In this document: piece by piece, positions 35,400 through 48,134 of the stretch
Position numbering within the stretch: the first letter of the stretch is position 1
How the letters are laid out: every line of letters begins with the position of its first letter
NCBI GenBank assembly: GCA_965153355.1
Contig: OZ231128.1
Coordinates: 35,898,001-35,962,000, forward strand
Source: Flaccisagitta enflata
Lineage: Eukaryota; Chaetognatha; Sagittoidea; Aphragmophora
Length of the DNA: 64,000 bases
Direction of reading: 5' to 3'
Made by a program: the position numbers and the translations under genes
Notes under the pieces: model-generated
Databases searched by the model: none
What the model was told of the DNA's origin: nothing
Seen by the model: only the letters and a program-made list of their open reading frames with translations

Positions 35400-35516
35400 C
35401 TGCCCCTAGTCAAGGGGTCACTACCCCTGCCTACATCCTTAGGAACTTTTTTAAATATCCACCCCAGCCAAACCGCATGCAACAGGGGTGGCCATGTATT
35501 TCGCCTTGTTTTTATA
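35400..35516 (+). mobile_element. Hairpin element fragment
   Basis: Only the far end remains: CTGCCCCTAG, CCGCATGCAACAGGGGTGGCC, ATGTATTTCGCCTTGTTTTT. Confidence 0.5.
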
Positions 35517-35639
35517 ACAACAGATTCAGCAATTCCTTTGATATTTGTGCGTTTCAGCACCATGCCCGAGCAAGTTGTTGAGCCTGCCCATACACCGGCA
35601 ATTGATATTTGACCTGTATCCGGCCTTATTACTGCCCCT

Positions 35640-36480
35640 GCTAACCGAAATGTGAATTTAACTTCTCCTTTGATGTTAAGTCTTTTTTTAGCAACCTGCG
35701 CTAGTTCTAGAAAAAAATCAGAAAAAAAAGAACAAAAAGGGTGCTATAATTAATTCACTGAGAATTATAAATTTGCATAGAAAATAAAAAAATGAAGAAA
35801 AAAAAACATAGCGGGCTAGCCATATACCATGACCGCTATGATTTTAAAAATGCAAGATTTTTGATATTTTTTTAGATTTATAATTCTCAAAAGTGTAAAT
35901 AGTATTTTCGAAAACCAAATTAATTGTGAAGATCTCTCTTTGGAAGTTGATCTACCTTTCCCAAAGAGCTTCCCCATGACAAAAATTGAGCAAAAATGCT
36001 CAAGGACACGTAACAACACTAATTTCATGTAAAAATCCCCATTTGTCGATTGCTCGATAGCTACTTCAGCTTAAAATACTAAAATTGTACTTTTGATCGT
36101 TGTTTCATGGGCATACCATTCGTCCGGAAGCCTACAAATTTTTTTTGTAGTGCAAAAAATGGTAAAATTAGCTATAAGTTCCATCATTTTCATAATTGTG
36201 ACATTAGTATAGGTGAATTGTTTATAAAGCTACATAGGTTGAGTATGCCAGGGAACTCAGTTTCCTTCTCAAACAACCATTTTCTCAATGGATTTGGCAC
36301 AATAATCGTCATGATTCAGGTCTGGCACTCATTTTTGATGGATGAAATATGAGATACTATGCATATGAAGTATATCCACACCAACGAACTTGTCATATGA
36401 GTCGAAAAAAGATCAGAACAAGGTCTGGAAAGCAGTGAATAAAACCTGCCTGGCTTTTCTTGCTCTGTGTCATAAGAAAA
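35640..36480. other. No gene seen
   Basis: AT-rich. A loose inverted pair (GAGAATTATAAAT / ATTTATAATTCTC) spans 35760-35892. An 81-codon frame at 36107-36352 has no support. Confidence 0.4.
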
Positions 36481-36507
36481 ACATCATTATCATGATTTCT
36501 TTCTTTC

Positions 36508-36644
<137 letters not shown>

Positions 36645-36967
36645 AAATGCGTTATATACATCCGGTTGATAGTCATTCCCAGGCAACTAAGTGGAAAGTA
36701 ACTCCAAGTCTAAGCAATGTATTTTTGTCTCTGAACGCCTTTTTATTGCCGACGCAAATGTGACCAAAGACGCCATTAAAGCTTGTACATCAGCAGAAAT
36801 TGCGCTGGGTTTTACAACAGCGACGACCAAATGACATTTATTACACTTTTGCTAAGACAAACAAGGGCGATCGAGACAGCAAGACGTACCAACGGAACAA
36901 AGGAAAGATAAAGAAGGAAAGATTAAAAAAGATTGAGTAAAACCAAAAAAAAAAAAAAAAAACAAAA

Positions 36968-37063
36968 ACAATGACAACAATGACAACAATGACAACAACG
37001 ACAACAATGACAACAATGACAACAATGACAACAATGACAACAATGACAACAATGACAACAATG

Positions 37064-37109
<46 letters not shown>

Positions 37110-37111
37110 CT

Positions 37112-37165
<54 letters not shown>

Positions 37166-37180
37166 TTAACAACATTAACA
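36968..37180. repeat. (ATGACAACA)n then (CAA)n tract
   Basis: Nine-base units ATGACAACA at 36970-37065, then CAA to about 37165. Confidence 0.95.
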
Positions 37181-37302
37181 ACAAAAGTAACAGAAACAAT
37201 AGAAACAACGACGTTGAAATACCAGATGTCCTCCCACTCATCACAACTCGCTTATTGTTAGCACGCATACCGGCAATTTTCTTTTGTTTCCCTGGCGCAG
37301 GT

Positions 37303-37309
37303 TCAGGTG
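37303..37309 (+). other. Target-site duplication, left
   Basis: TCAGGTG directly precedes the composite transposon and recurs at 43931-43937 directly after it. Confidence 0.7.
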
Positions 37310-37524
37310 AAGGGAGACAACACATGAAATATGGAGAATTCACCCTTTTTTGCATAAGTCGGGAAAATACCAAAATTATTGATTTCATCCATGTTTTTGG
37401 TTATGACCCTTCATTTTAGTCTAATTTAACCATTGAAATTGATAATTGGACCAAATTTGAAAAAAAAATTTGTTTTTTAACGTTTTTTGTCAATTTAGTC
37501 CAAAATTACTATATAATACTACTG
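37310..37524 (+). repeat. Left terminal repeat, first part
   Basis: AAGGGAGACAACACATG onward, collinear with 43331-43544. It stops at TACT, where the inserted element starts. Confidence 0.9.
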
Positions 37525-39056
37525 ACTATTGTCACGCTAAGCCGACCGTGGACGGGATGAAATTCGTCAATTTCACATGTTTGAAAATTGAACAAAACCA
37601 TATGTCATCATGTAGCTCACCTATTCTTACATATGAATCCATACTTGGATTTTCTTAAGTAAGCTCATTATTCATGCAAATTACGCTTAAATAGATATTG
37701 TTGGCAGTTTTATGACTAGAAAATTTAGCTAAATACAATCACGAAATCAATATGACAGTGAAATTCTTATTGATAACGTTCAAGCAAACATGTGTGATCA
37801 TGTCTCTGAAATTTTTTTGAATTTTTTTAGTTTTTTTTAAAAATCTCTATAAGTAGCATTTCTGGCTGGGTGGGCTGTTGGAAGAAAAAAAATTTCCCCA
37901 TGCTCTTTTTTATGGCAGTGACGAGGAATCTTTGAAGGAAGCTTCATGCAAAATTTCAACCAAATCGGTCAATTATTTTAGAAGTTATGCCATTTTTTCA
38001 TTTTTTTATCTGGTAGGCTGGTTGGTCTGGTTGGACTGCTCAACATTCTCTAGGTCGCATCAGAATTTAGGCAATGGAGTCTCTTGATCCAGATACCAAC
38101 CATGCAAAATTTCATTGGGCTAACTCAAATAGTTCCTGAGATATGCAAATTAGAATTTTGTGAAATTTTACCAAAATAAAACTTAAAAGCATCACGCATT
38201 TGTGTGAGAAGCGCTGTGTGGAAACAAAGAATTAACTACGAAGCTTGGTCGGCGAGCGTTACAATTCAATTCTTTTTTTTGTAGTGATCATCTTTGAAAT
38301 TTCACTGTGACCAAACGATTTGGAGTTAAGAGTTGAAATTTTAGGTGCAAGTACAGAATTTGATTTTCTTTCCCATCATGAAGATGAATTTTTCGTCACT
38401 TATGTTACTATGCCGTGGCATAGTATGAATCATAGTGTGACACAAGTGTGACAGCTACAACAAGGAGCACCTCTGAATTGTAACGCTCTAGGAAAATGCT
38501 TATTTCTTTTGAATAGAATGGAAAAAATCCTTGAAAATTGGAGGAAAGGTCCTCCGACAAGTCCTTAATACAATGGAAAAAGAAAAAATGCTTAATGTTT
38601 GAGTAAAGATAGGCCTACAAAAAAAACTTTCTACCTAACTCATTTTTAGAAAAAAATGACAGAAAAATAAAGGGGAAGAGTATCATAATTCAAATTCATT
38701 TTTTGTCATCTCACAGTTGAAATATTGAATTCAAACTTTCTACACATATCAATGGATTGATAGTGATTGCTTACAAGCTTTTGGATGACCCCCATTGACA
38801 TTTTTTGATTGGTTAAACTTGCGTTTTGCTTGCAGGGACAAAATCGGGACAGGCCCTAATAGACCCTTCTACCCCTGTTTTGGACCCCATAGGGGCAGTC
38901 GGTGTGGCAAATATTGGTTTAGTATGGCACACCAGATAGTTAGGTATGTCACCCAACCTTTGTGACCTTATGCAATTCAGCAAAAGAAGCGATGACACTT
39001 CTACAATGGCGGAGAGTCAGGGTTTCTCGCGCGCATGACGAAACTCGGAATCAGCC
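37525..39056. mobile_element. 1.5-kb non-coding element inserted in the left repeat
   Basis: Absent from the right repeat, so the insertion edges are exact. CTACT stands at both junctions (37520-37524 and 39056-39060), a likely 5-bp target duplication. It is AT-rich with no convincing gene. From about 37800 it is similar to 50985-52235 (shared CTCTATAAG, GGCTGG, AAATTTCA..CAAATCGG, TTTTAGAAGTTATGCC, ACAAAGAATTAACTAC, GGACAAAATC). No inverted ends were recognised. Confidence 0.75.
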
Positions 39057-39446
39057 TACTATATAAATAGGCTAATTTTAGCTAAGAAAATGAATTTTCC
39101 CAAAACATCCCATACCTCAAACAACCTCACCAGTAGCATATCTAACTGTTCCCAAAAAAAAATTTCCTTTCACCAGCTCGTTTTCTCACAATTTCATCCT
39201 AAGTCATACTCAACCCCAAATCGATGAATTTCCTTAAAAAACCGGTTTGGGCCACTATGCTACGTAAACCCTACTAAAAATCAGCCAAAAAACCTAATAA
39301 ACCCACTTATCAATCTATCATGCAATAGCCTTCACTGTTCTTATCACCCCCAACCACTCCATTCTCAAACCGGGCCTCCTAAGACAAACATTACCGCCTA
39401 GTTCTACCTTATCAACGCTTGAGGCCGCGACATGTGTTGTCTCCTG
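39057..39446 (+). repeat. Left terminal repeat, second part
   Basis: ATATAAATAGGCTAATTTTA through CATGTGTTGTCTCCTG, collinear with 43541-43930 with about four substitutions. Confidence 0.9.
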
Positions 39447-39626
39447 TCTTATTAAGAGGGGGTGTGATATTGAAACATGAAAAACTGACTAAATAGCACC
39501 TATGATAGCATGGACTAATGCCTAGAAGACTGATAAAGCACGATTTGTTGCCTAGGGACCGATAAAACAGCGTTAACAAGGCTTAAAACCCCATCATTTC
39601 ATGGATTTTCAGGTAGTTCAAATATC

Positions 39627-40037
39627 ATGGCAACTCGTAGTTTTGCACAGTTGAAGACAGTCAAAGATTTGACTAAAACAGAGTTAGACTTTCTGAAAGA
39701 GCGTTGTTACGACGCATACGAGGTCGTAGACGGTGGTCACTACCTCTACAAAGGACGAGACGGGGCCGATTATGCCAAAGTTCGACTGAAGTTACGTGGT
39801 ATCGACTATTTTCTTGGTCGCCATCAATTGGCATTGTTTCTAAAACTCATTGACGATGAATATGACGTTAGTTTGTGGGGACCAACCGAGGAGACCTCCC
39901 ACTTGTGCCACAAACGACGGTGTTTCAACCCGAGTCACTTGGTCCTCGAAGATCGATCAAAAAACAAAGAACGTGACCACTGTGTTGCCGAGCGTAAATG
40001 TCGCGGCCACGGCTCTTCGCCCCAGTGCATGATTTAG
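39627..40037 (+). CDS. His-Me finger (I-PpoI-like HNH) endonuclease
   Basis: 136 residues in a single exon. The C-terminal half has the zinc-binding loop and active site of I-PpoI-type homing endonucleases: SHLCHKRRCFNPSHLVLEDR then SKNKER. By family knowledge H92 is the catalytic His; C94, C99 and H104 are likely zinc ligands with a fourth Cys elsewhere; N113 is the likely metal ligand. A second Cys cluster (C119, C125, C134) ends the protein. Length is close to I-PpoI. All key residues are intact and there is no frameshift, so the nuclease may be active. It would cut or nick DNA. Its place inside a transposon, convergent with the transposase, suggests a role in element movement or maintenance, or a homing passenger. 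The start ATG at 39627 is the only one that gives the full N-terminus. Confidence 0.85.
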   Translation: MATRSFAQLKTVKDLTKTELDFLKERCYDAYEVVDGGHYLYKGRDGADYAKVRLKLRGIDYFLGRHQLALFLKLIDDEYDVSLWGPTEETSHLCHKRRCFNPSHLVLEDRSKNKERDHCVAERKCRGHGSSPQCMI

Positions 40038-40124
40038 ACTTCGTTAGTTCCTGATAGACAGGATGTGATAGTCAAGTGTTGAAATAGGATATACCATTAC
40101 CTAGTGCCCATTGCCTTTGTCATT

Positions 40125-42451
40125 TTACTGTTTAGTTCTTTGCAGATATATCACAAGTCCCAAAATCGGAAGGAAAAAAACAAAACAAAAAACCGAAAAC
40201 CTACTTGCAGCAGCGGCGTAGTTGTGATCTCCCGGAGCGAACCCTTCCTTTCGATATTGATGACGTTCGTCTGAGGCAAGACCGGCGGCGTGATTCAGAT
40301 ACTTTTTGCGACGGCGTCGAGCATCGGCACGTTTGTAGTCTTCCGACTTACGATGTCGGGAGTGTTGATCACGTTTTGCGTCCAAACGTTGCAGAGCGGA
40401 AGCGGTTTTCTGACCAATGGGCAAGTTCATTTTTCGCAGATGACGGAGGGTGGCTTTGCCTTTGCCACGATTTCCCGCCACGGCGGCCCCCATCTTGAGG
40501 ACCGGCGTCTCATTGCGGAAGAGTGGTTTGTTCTTGGGAGCAGCGTTCCGAATGACACGGTGGACCGATTCCACGTGTGACGTTGTTCGAATTTTACCGT
40601 TGGCTATCAAAGCGTCCAATTTTGCGGCACTAAACACGTCCCAGATTGATTCTCGTAATATAACCTGGAGAGACTTGGGGAGGACAGGAATATTGCGATG
40701 ATGCGGCAACGACTTTAAATAAGGATCACTGGAATCTTTGCACACGAAAGACGCGGAGCAGGAACTATGGTCTCCAGATAAACAGGGGATAATAGAAGCT
40801 GCTGCCTTTCGGAGTCTGGCTTTCAACTCCAAATCATCTTTACTCTGGTAACATCTGTTATACGCGTAACTACGGACCCCACGTTTGAGTTCCCCCAATT
40901 TTCGCAACATGAACCAATGGCATAGTTTCTTCATATACGGTTTTGCCTCTTTGGGAGTGAGACAATTCATTTTGCACAACTCCTCCATGGGCGAAAACTT
41001 GGTTTTGGCGGGCGCGGCTATGTCACCTTTCGATTTGCAAGCATGGAGATGGACTGCGCGACCTTGCGACGTCTTGAACTTTCGTTGACATCGGGGACAC
41101 TGGAACGGATTGGCTGGATCATTTGGGAGACTGGATGGATCAACAACGTCAACAGGTGCTTTCGACATCAGCTTTTGGGTCAATCGGCGGTTACTGCCTT
41201 TGAGGAAATGCAGGAAGCACAACTGCCAGCGGGTAGGGGAGGGATCATTGCACTCTTTTTTGGCTTTTTCTACTGCGGCAAATGAAGAGGAATCTTGATC
41301 ACCCACAAATGTGCCCGTACGAAGGGAATTCTTTCCTGTATGACACTGGATCACGCCTTGACGGACGGCCTCTGACTCAGCACCGTTAATGTGCTGGCCG
41401 TAAGGAAGGAGTCATGTACTAGGTAGTTCAACAAACGATATAGAGACCACCGATTTTGACACAACTTATGACCAACGGGGAAAGATATGTTACCTTGTCT
41501 TTGGGGTAGGAACCGTCTTTCTTTGAAACAACTACGTAAGCGCTTAAAAGGTGCAAATCTGTTTCTTCTTCCAGGAAGGGTTGGCTGACGGATGTGGCCT
41601 TGCCGTCATATCCATGGAACGTCGGACGATTGTACTGACCATCGCTGCTGAGAGTAACTTTGCGACCTTGGCTTTGGGTTGAAGTGGATGGTTGTGGCGA
41701 AGAAACCGTCGGGAGTGCCTGCGAAGAGGATGGTGGAGGTAGTGGTGGTGGTGGTGGGGGTGGTGGTGATGGCGGTGGCGAGGTTGGTGACGTGACATCC
41801 ATGTAATCTCGAACAAAACCCCGGTTATCGGCCAAAGTGTCCTCCAGCACATCCGCGCAGGTGTCGTTTGACCGGGAAAAATGCTTCTGCATGGTGTTAC
41901 GAGACATTGAGAGTTTGAAACAAAAACTCGGCATCACTCGGTTTAATGCAAGTTTTTTAGAATGCGACACCAGACAAAACGTTCGTCGAACAAGCCCCAG
42001 ACGAGGTTGATGTAAACAAGTCATACTCATCGGAGACAAAACTGCAACGTCGACATGCGTATCGAACTTTGACACCAAAGCCAAGATTGGCAGTCTTTTT
42101 CATAAGAAGAGTGGGAACATGCTTTGTACTTTTTTGCTTGTTGGCATAAAGTCTGTGATGTTTGTGAGCGTCTTGGTAGGAAGTTTGTTGAAGTTGTATG
42201 TCAATAATGTCATTTGAGTTGGGGACAAAATCAGAGTTATCTTCCACTTTGGGTTTGGGTCTCAGTGTAATGCCAGGTAGGTTCACGGCGTTTTTGATAC
42301 CAGTATTTTTTAAAGCTAATGCGCACAAGTCAGTGGAGAGACGCTTTCGAGTAATACCCCCTTTGATAACAGCAGTACCCCGACGACCCCCATAAGAGTT
42401 ACCAGTAGAATACTTAAAGCCTATAGCACGTTTTTTGGGTCTACCAACCAT
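40125..42451 (-). pseudogene. Mutator-like transposase, one intron, one frameshift
   Basis: Exon A begins at ATG 42451 (MVGRPKKRAIGFKYSTGN) with a basic N-terminus and a CxxC motif in VRYACRRCSFVSDEYDLF. At 41959 one extra T in TTCTAAAAAA makes a stop. One base over, the frame continues (KKLALNRVMPSF, SMSRNTMQKHF), then a Pro-rich linker (41720-41795) and SSDGQYNRPTFHGYDGKATS. A 100-nt intron (41394-41493, GTAACA..CCAG) joins in phase to exon B: INGAESEAVRQG and FVGDQDSSSF. A C2H2 finger follows (CPRCQRKFKTSQGRAVHLHAC), then SHVESVHRVIRNAAPKNK, GNRGKGKATLRHL and a basic tail to 40125. The Asp of SSDG, the Asp of GDQD and the Glu of SHVES fit the DDE triad of Mutator-type transposases. Only the frameshift is clearly damaging. 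Confidence 0.8.
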
Positions 42452-43330
42452 GTTTACATCTGTTTACATGGAGACCATAGTACAATGATACAGGAAAAAT
42501 AATAAATTAATTGATCGCAATAACCATCGTCCTTCATTTCGACTTAAGAATCAAATTGTAAAAAAGTTCATTAGGAGTTGGTAAAAAATTTCCCTCTCAA
42601 ATCGATGGTAACTGTTGCAGTCATAGGCATCATGAAAAAAAAGTAGCCCATGAGTCGCAGGAAAGAAGTGGGATACTAAAAAAAACGAGAATCAAAGCTT
42701 TCATAGTTAACCTCCTGACCCTACGGGACAGGTTTAAAAATAAAAAAAAGTACCTTGGACCAAACATGAAATGAGGAGGGAAAACGGGTATTTACTAACA
42801 TTTACTTACCTTAACTACATAAAATGTACCTCTGAGTGAGTAAATTCGTTGGCTGAGCCTTGTCTTTCACTGATTTTCAGGCATTTTCAAAGAAAAAATC
42901 GAGTTGCAACGAGTTATAAACCTAAAAAAAAAATGTAGCTCAAAGTTAGAGTGAAAAAAAAGTAGAATCGCGCGTTTTTTTACCCTGAAATCATTATCAA
43001 CAAGCTTAAATCAACTGTAAAATTAGTGATTAGACTTCATGAGCATGTTTTTTTCAATGATTACTATGCACTTTAACAGTTAAAATCGATTTGAGAGGGA
43101 ACCGCCCTGAGACGCAATATGGCTAAGGCTTACTCATTCTGAAACTTAAGATTACGTAAAAAAACGATTATAACATGAGTAATACCTAGCCATATTGCAT
43201 CTCCCACCAACCACCCACCCAAGAAAAGACGATTTTACCAACTCTTAATTAAATCGCAGAAGAAGTAGATGAAAACGAGTTTTAAATCGAGGCGCCGCGC
43301 GATTTTCCCAGACACGAGATCTCTTATAAG
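42452..43330. other. Subterminal non-coding region with palindromes
   Basis: Contains the likely transposase promoter side. TCCCTCTCAAATCGAT at 42590 is inverted at 43085 (ATCGATTTGAGAGGGA). A hairpin GCAATATGGCTAAGGCTTAC / GAGTAATACCTAGCCATATTGC lies at 43115-43199. Such subterminal palindromes often serve as transposase binding sites; that role is inference. Confidence 0.5.
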
Positions 43331-43930
43331 AAGGGAGACAACACATGAAATATGGAGAATTCACCCTTTTTTGCATAAGTCGGGAAAATACCAAAATTAT
43401 TGATTTCATCCATGTTTTTGGTTATGACCCTTCATTTTAGTCTAATTTAACCATTGAAATTGATAATTGGACCAAATTTGAAAAAAAAATTTGTTTTTTA
43501 ACGTTTTTTGTCAATTTAGTCCAAAATTACTATATAATACTACTATATAAATAGGCTAATTTTAGCTAAGGAAATGAATTTTCCCAAAACATCCCATACC
43601 TCAAACAACCTCACTAGTAGCATATCTAACTGTTCCCAAAAAAAAATTTCCTTTCACCAGCTCGTTTTCTCACAATTTCATCCTAAGTCATACTCAACCC
43701 CAAATCGATGAATTTCCTTAAAAAACCGGTTTGGGCCACTATGCTACGTAAACCCTACTAAAAATCAGCCAAAAAACCTAATAAACCCACTTATCAATCT
43801 ATCATGCAATAGCCTTCACTGTTCTTATCACCCTCAACCACTCCATGCTCAAACCGGGCCTCCTAAGACAAACATTACCGCCTAGTTCTACCTTATCAAC
43901 GCTTGAGGCCGCGACATGTGTTGTCTCCTG
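43331..43930 (+). repeat. Right terminal repeat (600 bp)
   Basis: Starts AAGGGAGACAACACATG and ends CATGTGTTGTCTCCTG. The inverted 14-mer at its two ends makes the repeat look like a MITE in its own right. No coding capacity. Confidence 0.9.
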
Positions 43931-43937
43931 TCAGGTG
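43931..43937 (+). other. Target-site duplication, right
   Basis: TCAGGTG, identical to 37303-37309. Confidence 0.7.
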
Positions 43938-44283
43938 GCACCTCCCGGCTCCCTATCTCTTTTTTTTTTTCTAAAGCAACGACACATCTCCCCCCCTCCT
44001 CATGCGCAGGTTGTTAGGATCCTCGAGCCAAGTAGGCCACTAACCCCAACACTTGTATACATGACCAATGTGTGATGAGTGCAACAATTACGTATGTAGA
44101 AAAATGAAGGTTTTTTGTTTCTGTTTTTGTTTTTGTTTTTGTTTTACCTGCTTAAGACTCATTCTAGTTTAAGTTTTCTTTTAAAGAAAATGAGAGAAAA
44201 ACAGAAAAGAGTTGAAGAACAAACAAAGTGAAAGTTAACAATAAAGAAATACAACTTTTAGCCTCCGTAGCTTCTCTCACTCA

Positions 44284-44314
44284 CTCTCTGTCTGTCTCTG
44301 TCTCTGTCTCTGTC

Positions 44315-44366
<52 letters not shown>
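44284..44366. repeat. (GTCTCT)n and (CT)n tract at LINE truncation point
   Basis: Ends exactly where LINE homology begins (TTAGCCGCCATAACAAC). Confidence 0.95.
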
Positions 44367-44369
<3 letters not shown>

Positions 44370-44857
44370 GCCGCCATAACAACATTTGCCAATACCTCCA
44401 TTTTAAAATCCTCCAACACTATAACCTGGGCACTGGCGAAAATTGGTTCCGGCATAAACCCATGGATGTACTCCTCAGGAAGGACGTTGAAATCATTTAT
44501 GACGAAGTCATAACAATGACACGACCTATTGGGGCAAACAGACCCGACTTGATCATAAAGGATGTGGCAAACAAAAATGCCTTCATCATTGATGTATCCT
44601 GCCCTGTGGATACCAATGTGGGAAAAAAGGAAATGGAAAAGGTGTCAAAATATGGAGGACTCCGGGTGGAATTGGAAAGAATGTGGGGCGTAGACGCAGA
44701 AATCATACCTGTCATTGTTGGGGGACTGGGAGCAGTAACAAAGAACTTAATGGGATATCTGTCAAAAATCCCGGGTTTCCCTGATGTACACATGTGCCAA
44801 AAAATCTGCCTACTTGGATCCAAGCGTATCCTGATGGATGTCCTCAAGCGGAAATAA
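44367..44857 (+). pseudogene. R2-type non-LTR retrotransposon, endonuclease C-terminus
   Basis: About 163 codons open to TAA at 44855-44857. Matches the C-terminal restriction-like endonuclease region of R2-group LINEs: ANRPDLIIKD, AFIIDVSCPVDTN, KEMEKVSKYGGLRVELERMW, then IIPVIVGGLGAVTKNL and QKICLLGSKRILMDVL. The PD..IID pattern is the PD-(D/E)xK core. Everything upstream (reverse transcriptase, CCHC finger) is gone. The break is at the (CT)n tract, so this is a 5'-truncated copy. Behind the stop, 44875-44975 repeats a GTCCTAAGACAGTTC-like 15-bp unit, plausibly the element's 3' end. Confidence 0.8.
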
Positions 44858-44874
44858 CCAAAGAACACACACTA

Positions 44875-44975
44875 AGACAGTTTCTAAGTCAGCCCTACGT
44901 CGGTCTCAAGTTAGTCCTGAGCCAGTCCTAAGACAGTTCAAAGACAGTTCTAAGTCAGTTTTTTAAGTCAGCATT
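44875..44975 (+). repeat. Degenerate ~12-15-bp tandem at LINE 3' end
   Basis: Units like TCTAAGTCAG, TCCTAAGACAGTTC, CAAAGACAG. Similar to the AAGTCATTTT core at 14300-14520 in style but not in sequence. Confidence 0.6.
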
Positions 44976-45190
44976 TTTTTCCCATGAAGACATGCGCTCT
45001 TCCGGAAAAATGAACTATGCGCCCAGAGCTGTGACTCTGGTGATGATTCTCCAAAACATCATATTTTCTCTCTCTCTCTCTTGATCCCAGAAGAGGTGTC
45101 GGTAGCGAGTAAACATCAACATAGGGGCCTTGAGCCTGAAAAGTTCTAATGATAATTAACTTGATCAAGTGACATACTGTCTCCTCTGTT

Positions 45191-45745
<555 letters not shown>

Positions 45746-45749
45746 CGGT

Positions 45750-45790
45750 TTTTAGATGCGTCCTCGCATCTGTGCAAGAGGGTGTTTCCG
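45750..45790 (+). mobile_element. Hairpin element end, family E
   Basis: TTTTTAGATGCGTCCTCGCA with stem GATGCGTCCTCGCATC, then TGTGCAAGAGGGTGTTTCC. The same end is inverted at about 60808-60847 (ACCCTCTTATAGACATGCGA then GGAGGCATCTAAAAAC). No other end found. Confidence 0.5.
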
Positions 45791-46657
45791 AAAAAAGGGA
45801 GATAGGTTTGATGGTCTATACGACAAAATTTTTTTACATAACACTGTGACTGTTTCTAAGGTTTTCCCTTCATTTCTTTATCTCGTTACATCTATACCTT
45901 TATAATTCTTGAAAATGATAATCATATCATATATCGGAGGCATCTATGGAAATCTCTTGACCTTGTTCTTATTGTGTTCCACTAGCGATAATTTGAATCG
46001 GACTATTTAACAAATGGGAATCACGATTATGAGACGATGTCAATAAGTATTTCTCGCACACTACACACGGAAAAAAACTATGAAAACAATCACACAAACC
46101 AAAAAAAAAAAAAAAAAAAACTGACGAAAAACAAACAAACAAGAGACAAACAAATACAAAATAAAAAAAAAAAAAAAAAAAAAACAAAAACAAAAACAAA
46201 AAACAAATGTCGCTCTCTCGAGTGAACCAGCTATGTTAGGTGCGAAATAGTCGAATGTCCTTTTCAATGAGTCTAGACAAGCTGAAAATAGAACCTCACG
46301 CTCCGGCATATTGAGTGAAAATTCGATTATTCCTGTAGAGAGGATGAATGATATCCCAACACGTCTCTATCAGGGGACTCAGAGAAGATAGAATACGACA
46401 CTTCCATTCCACCATGTAATGGAGTTTTTTTTCTCCTTTTTTATCTGGGTCCCGTACAACATTACCTGCCCATATCTGTTTCTGATAATTCGTCCATTTT
46501 GCTTTTGGCATATTTGTGTCTGTCTTGTCTATCTGAATCTTCCTGTGTTCATTTCATCGTCAGTCATTACGCATGTCTGATGGTCTGTCGATATCTTTTG
46601 GTGTGTCGGTCTGTTTGTCTGTTTTCTATCTGTCGTTCTGTCTTTTTATCCACGTCA

Positions 46658-46662
<5 letters not shown>
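45791..46662. other. No gene seen
   Basis: A-rich runs at 46098-46205 and small unsupported open frames. Confidence 0.4.

Positions 46663-46732
<70 letters not shown>
46663..46732. repeat. (CT)n tract
   Basis: About 35 CT units. Confidence 0.95.
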
Positions 46733-46737
<5 letters not shown>

Positions 46738-46792
46738 TCATTCTGTTATTCACCTGGTCTCTCTCTCTCTCTCCCACTCACTTTGAAGGTAA

Positions 46793-47018
46793 CAGTGGAG
46801 CCGAGGGCGGCGACGCGCCTGATTTTATTAAAGATGTTGTTATTGTTGTCGGGGTCGTTAATATTATCGTTGTAGTTATAACGATTATAGTTTTCCGTTA
46901 TGATTCCGCGCGGTTGAGCTCTGGCCAATCCGGTCACTCGTCCTTGATAAAGCAAAACTAACGCTGAGGAGGATAATAGCAAATGAAGAAGACACACGTT
47001 TCTCCGCCGCCTCATCAT
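46793..47018 (-). CDS. Possible first exon with signal peptide
   Basis: From ATG 47018: MMRRRRNVCLLHLLLSSSAL then VLLYQGRVTGLARAQPRG. A basic start, a Leu-rich core and small residues look like a signal peptide. An Asn-rich stretch (NYNRYNYNDNINDPDNNNN) and RRVAALGSTVTFK follow, ending at a good donor (AAA/GTGAGT at about 46792). The (GA)n tract would lie in the intron. No downstream exon was identified, so this stays tentative. Base composition is more GC-rich than its surroundings. Confidence 0.35.

Positions 47019-48134
<1,116 letters not shown>

Larger units (their letters stand above)
37310..43930. mobile_element. 6.6-kb composite Mutator-like transposon with HNH nuclease
   Basis: Two ~600-bp direct repeats bound the element. 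The right one (43331-43930) is intact. The left one (37310-37524 plus 39057-39446) is split by a 1.5-kb insertion. Each repeat itself carries short inverted ends (GGAGACAACACATG and its complement). Inside are a His-Me finger nuclease (39627-40037, +) and a Mutator-type transposase (42451-40125, -), convergent with an 87-bp gap. The repeats differ at about four sites in 390 bp of their right part, so the structure is young. TCAGGTG flanks it on both sides. Mutator elements usually have terminal inverted repeats and 8-10-bp duplications; direct repeats with a 7-bp duplication are unusual. Confidence 0.8.

Noticed and set aside
37310-43930. LTR retrotransposon
   Set aside because: End repeats are direct, but there is no gag, protease, reverse transcriptase or integrase, the repeat does not start TG and end CA, and the coding genes are a DDE transposase and an HNH nuclease.
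44228-44366. N-terminal extension of the R2-type fragment
   Set aside because: The first ~45 codons of the frame are CT and GTCTCT repeat, not LINE sequence.
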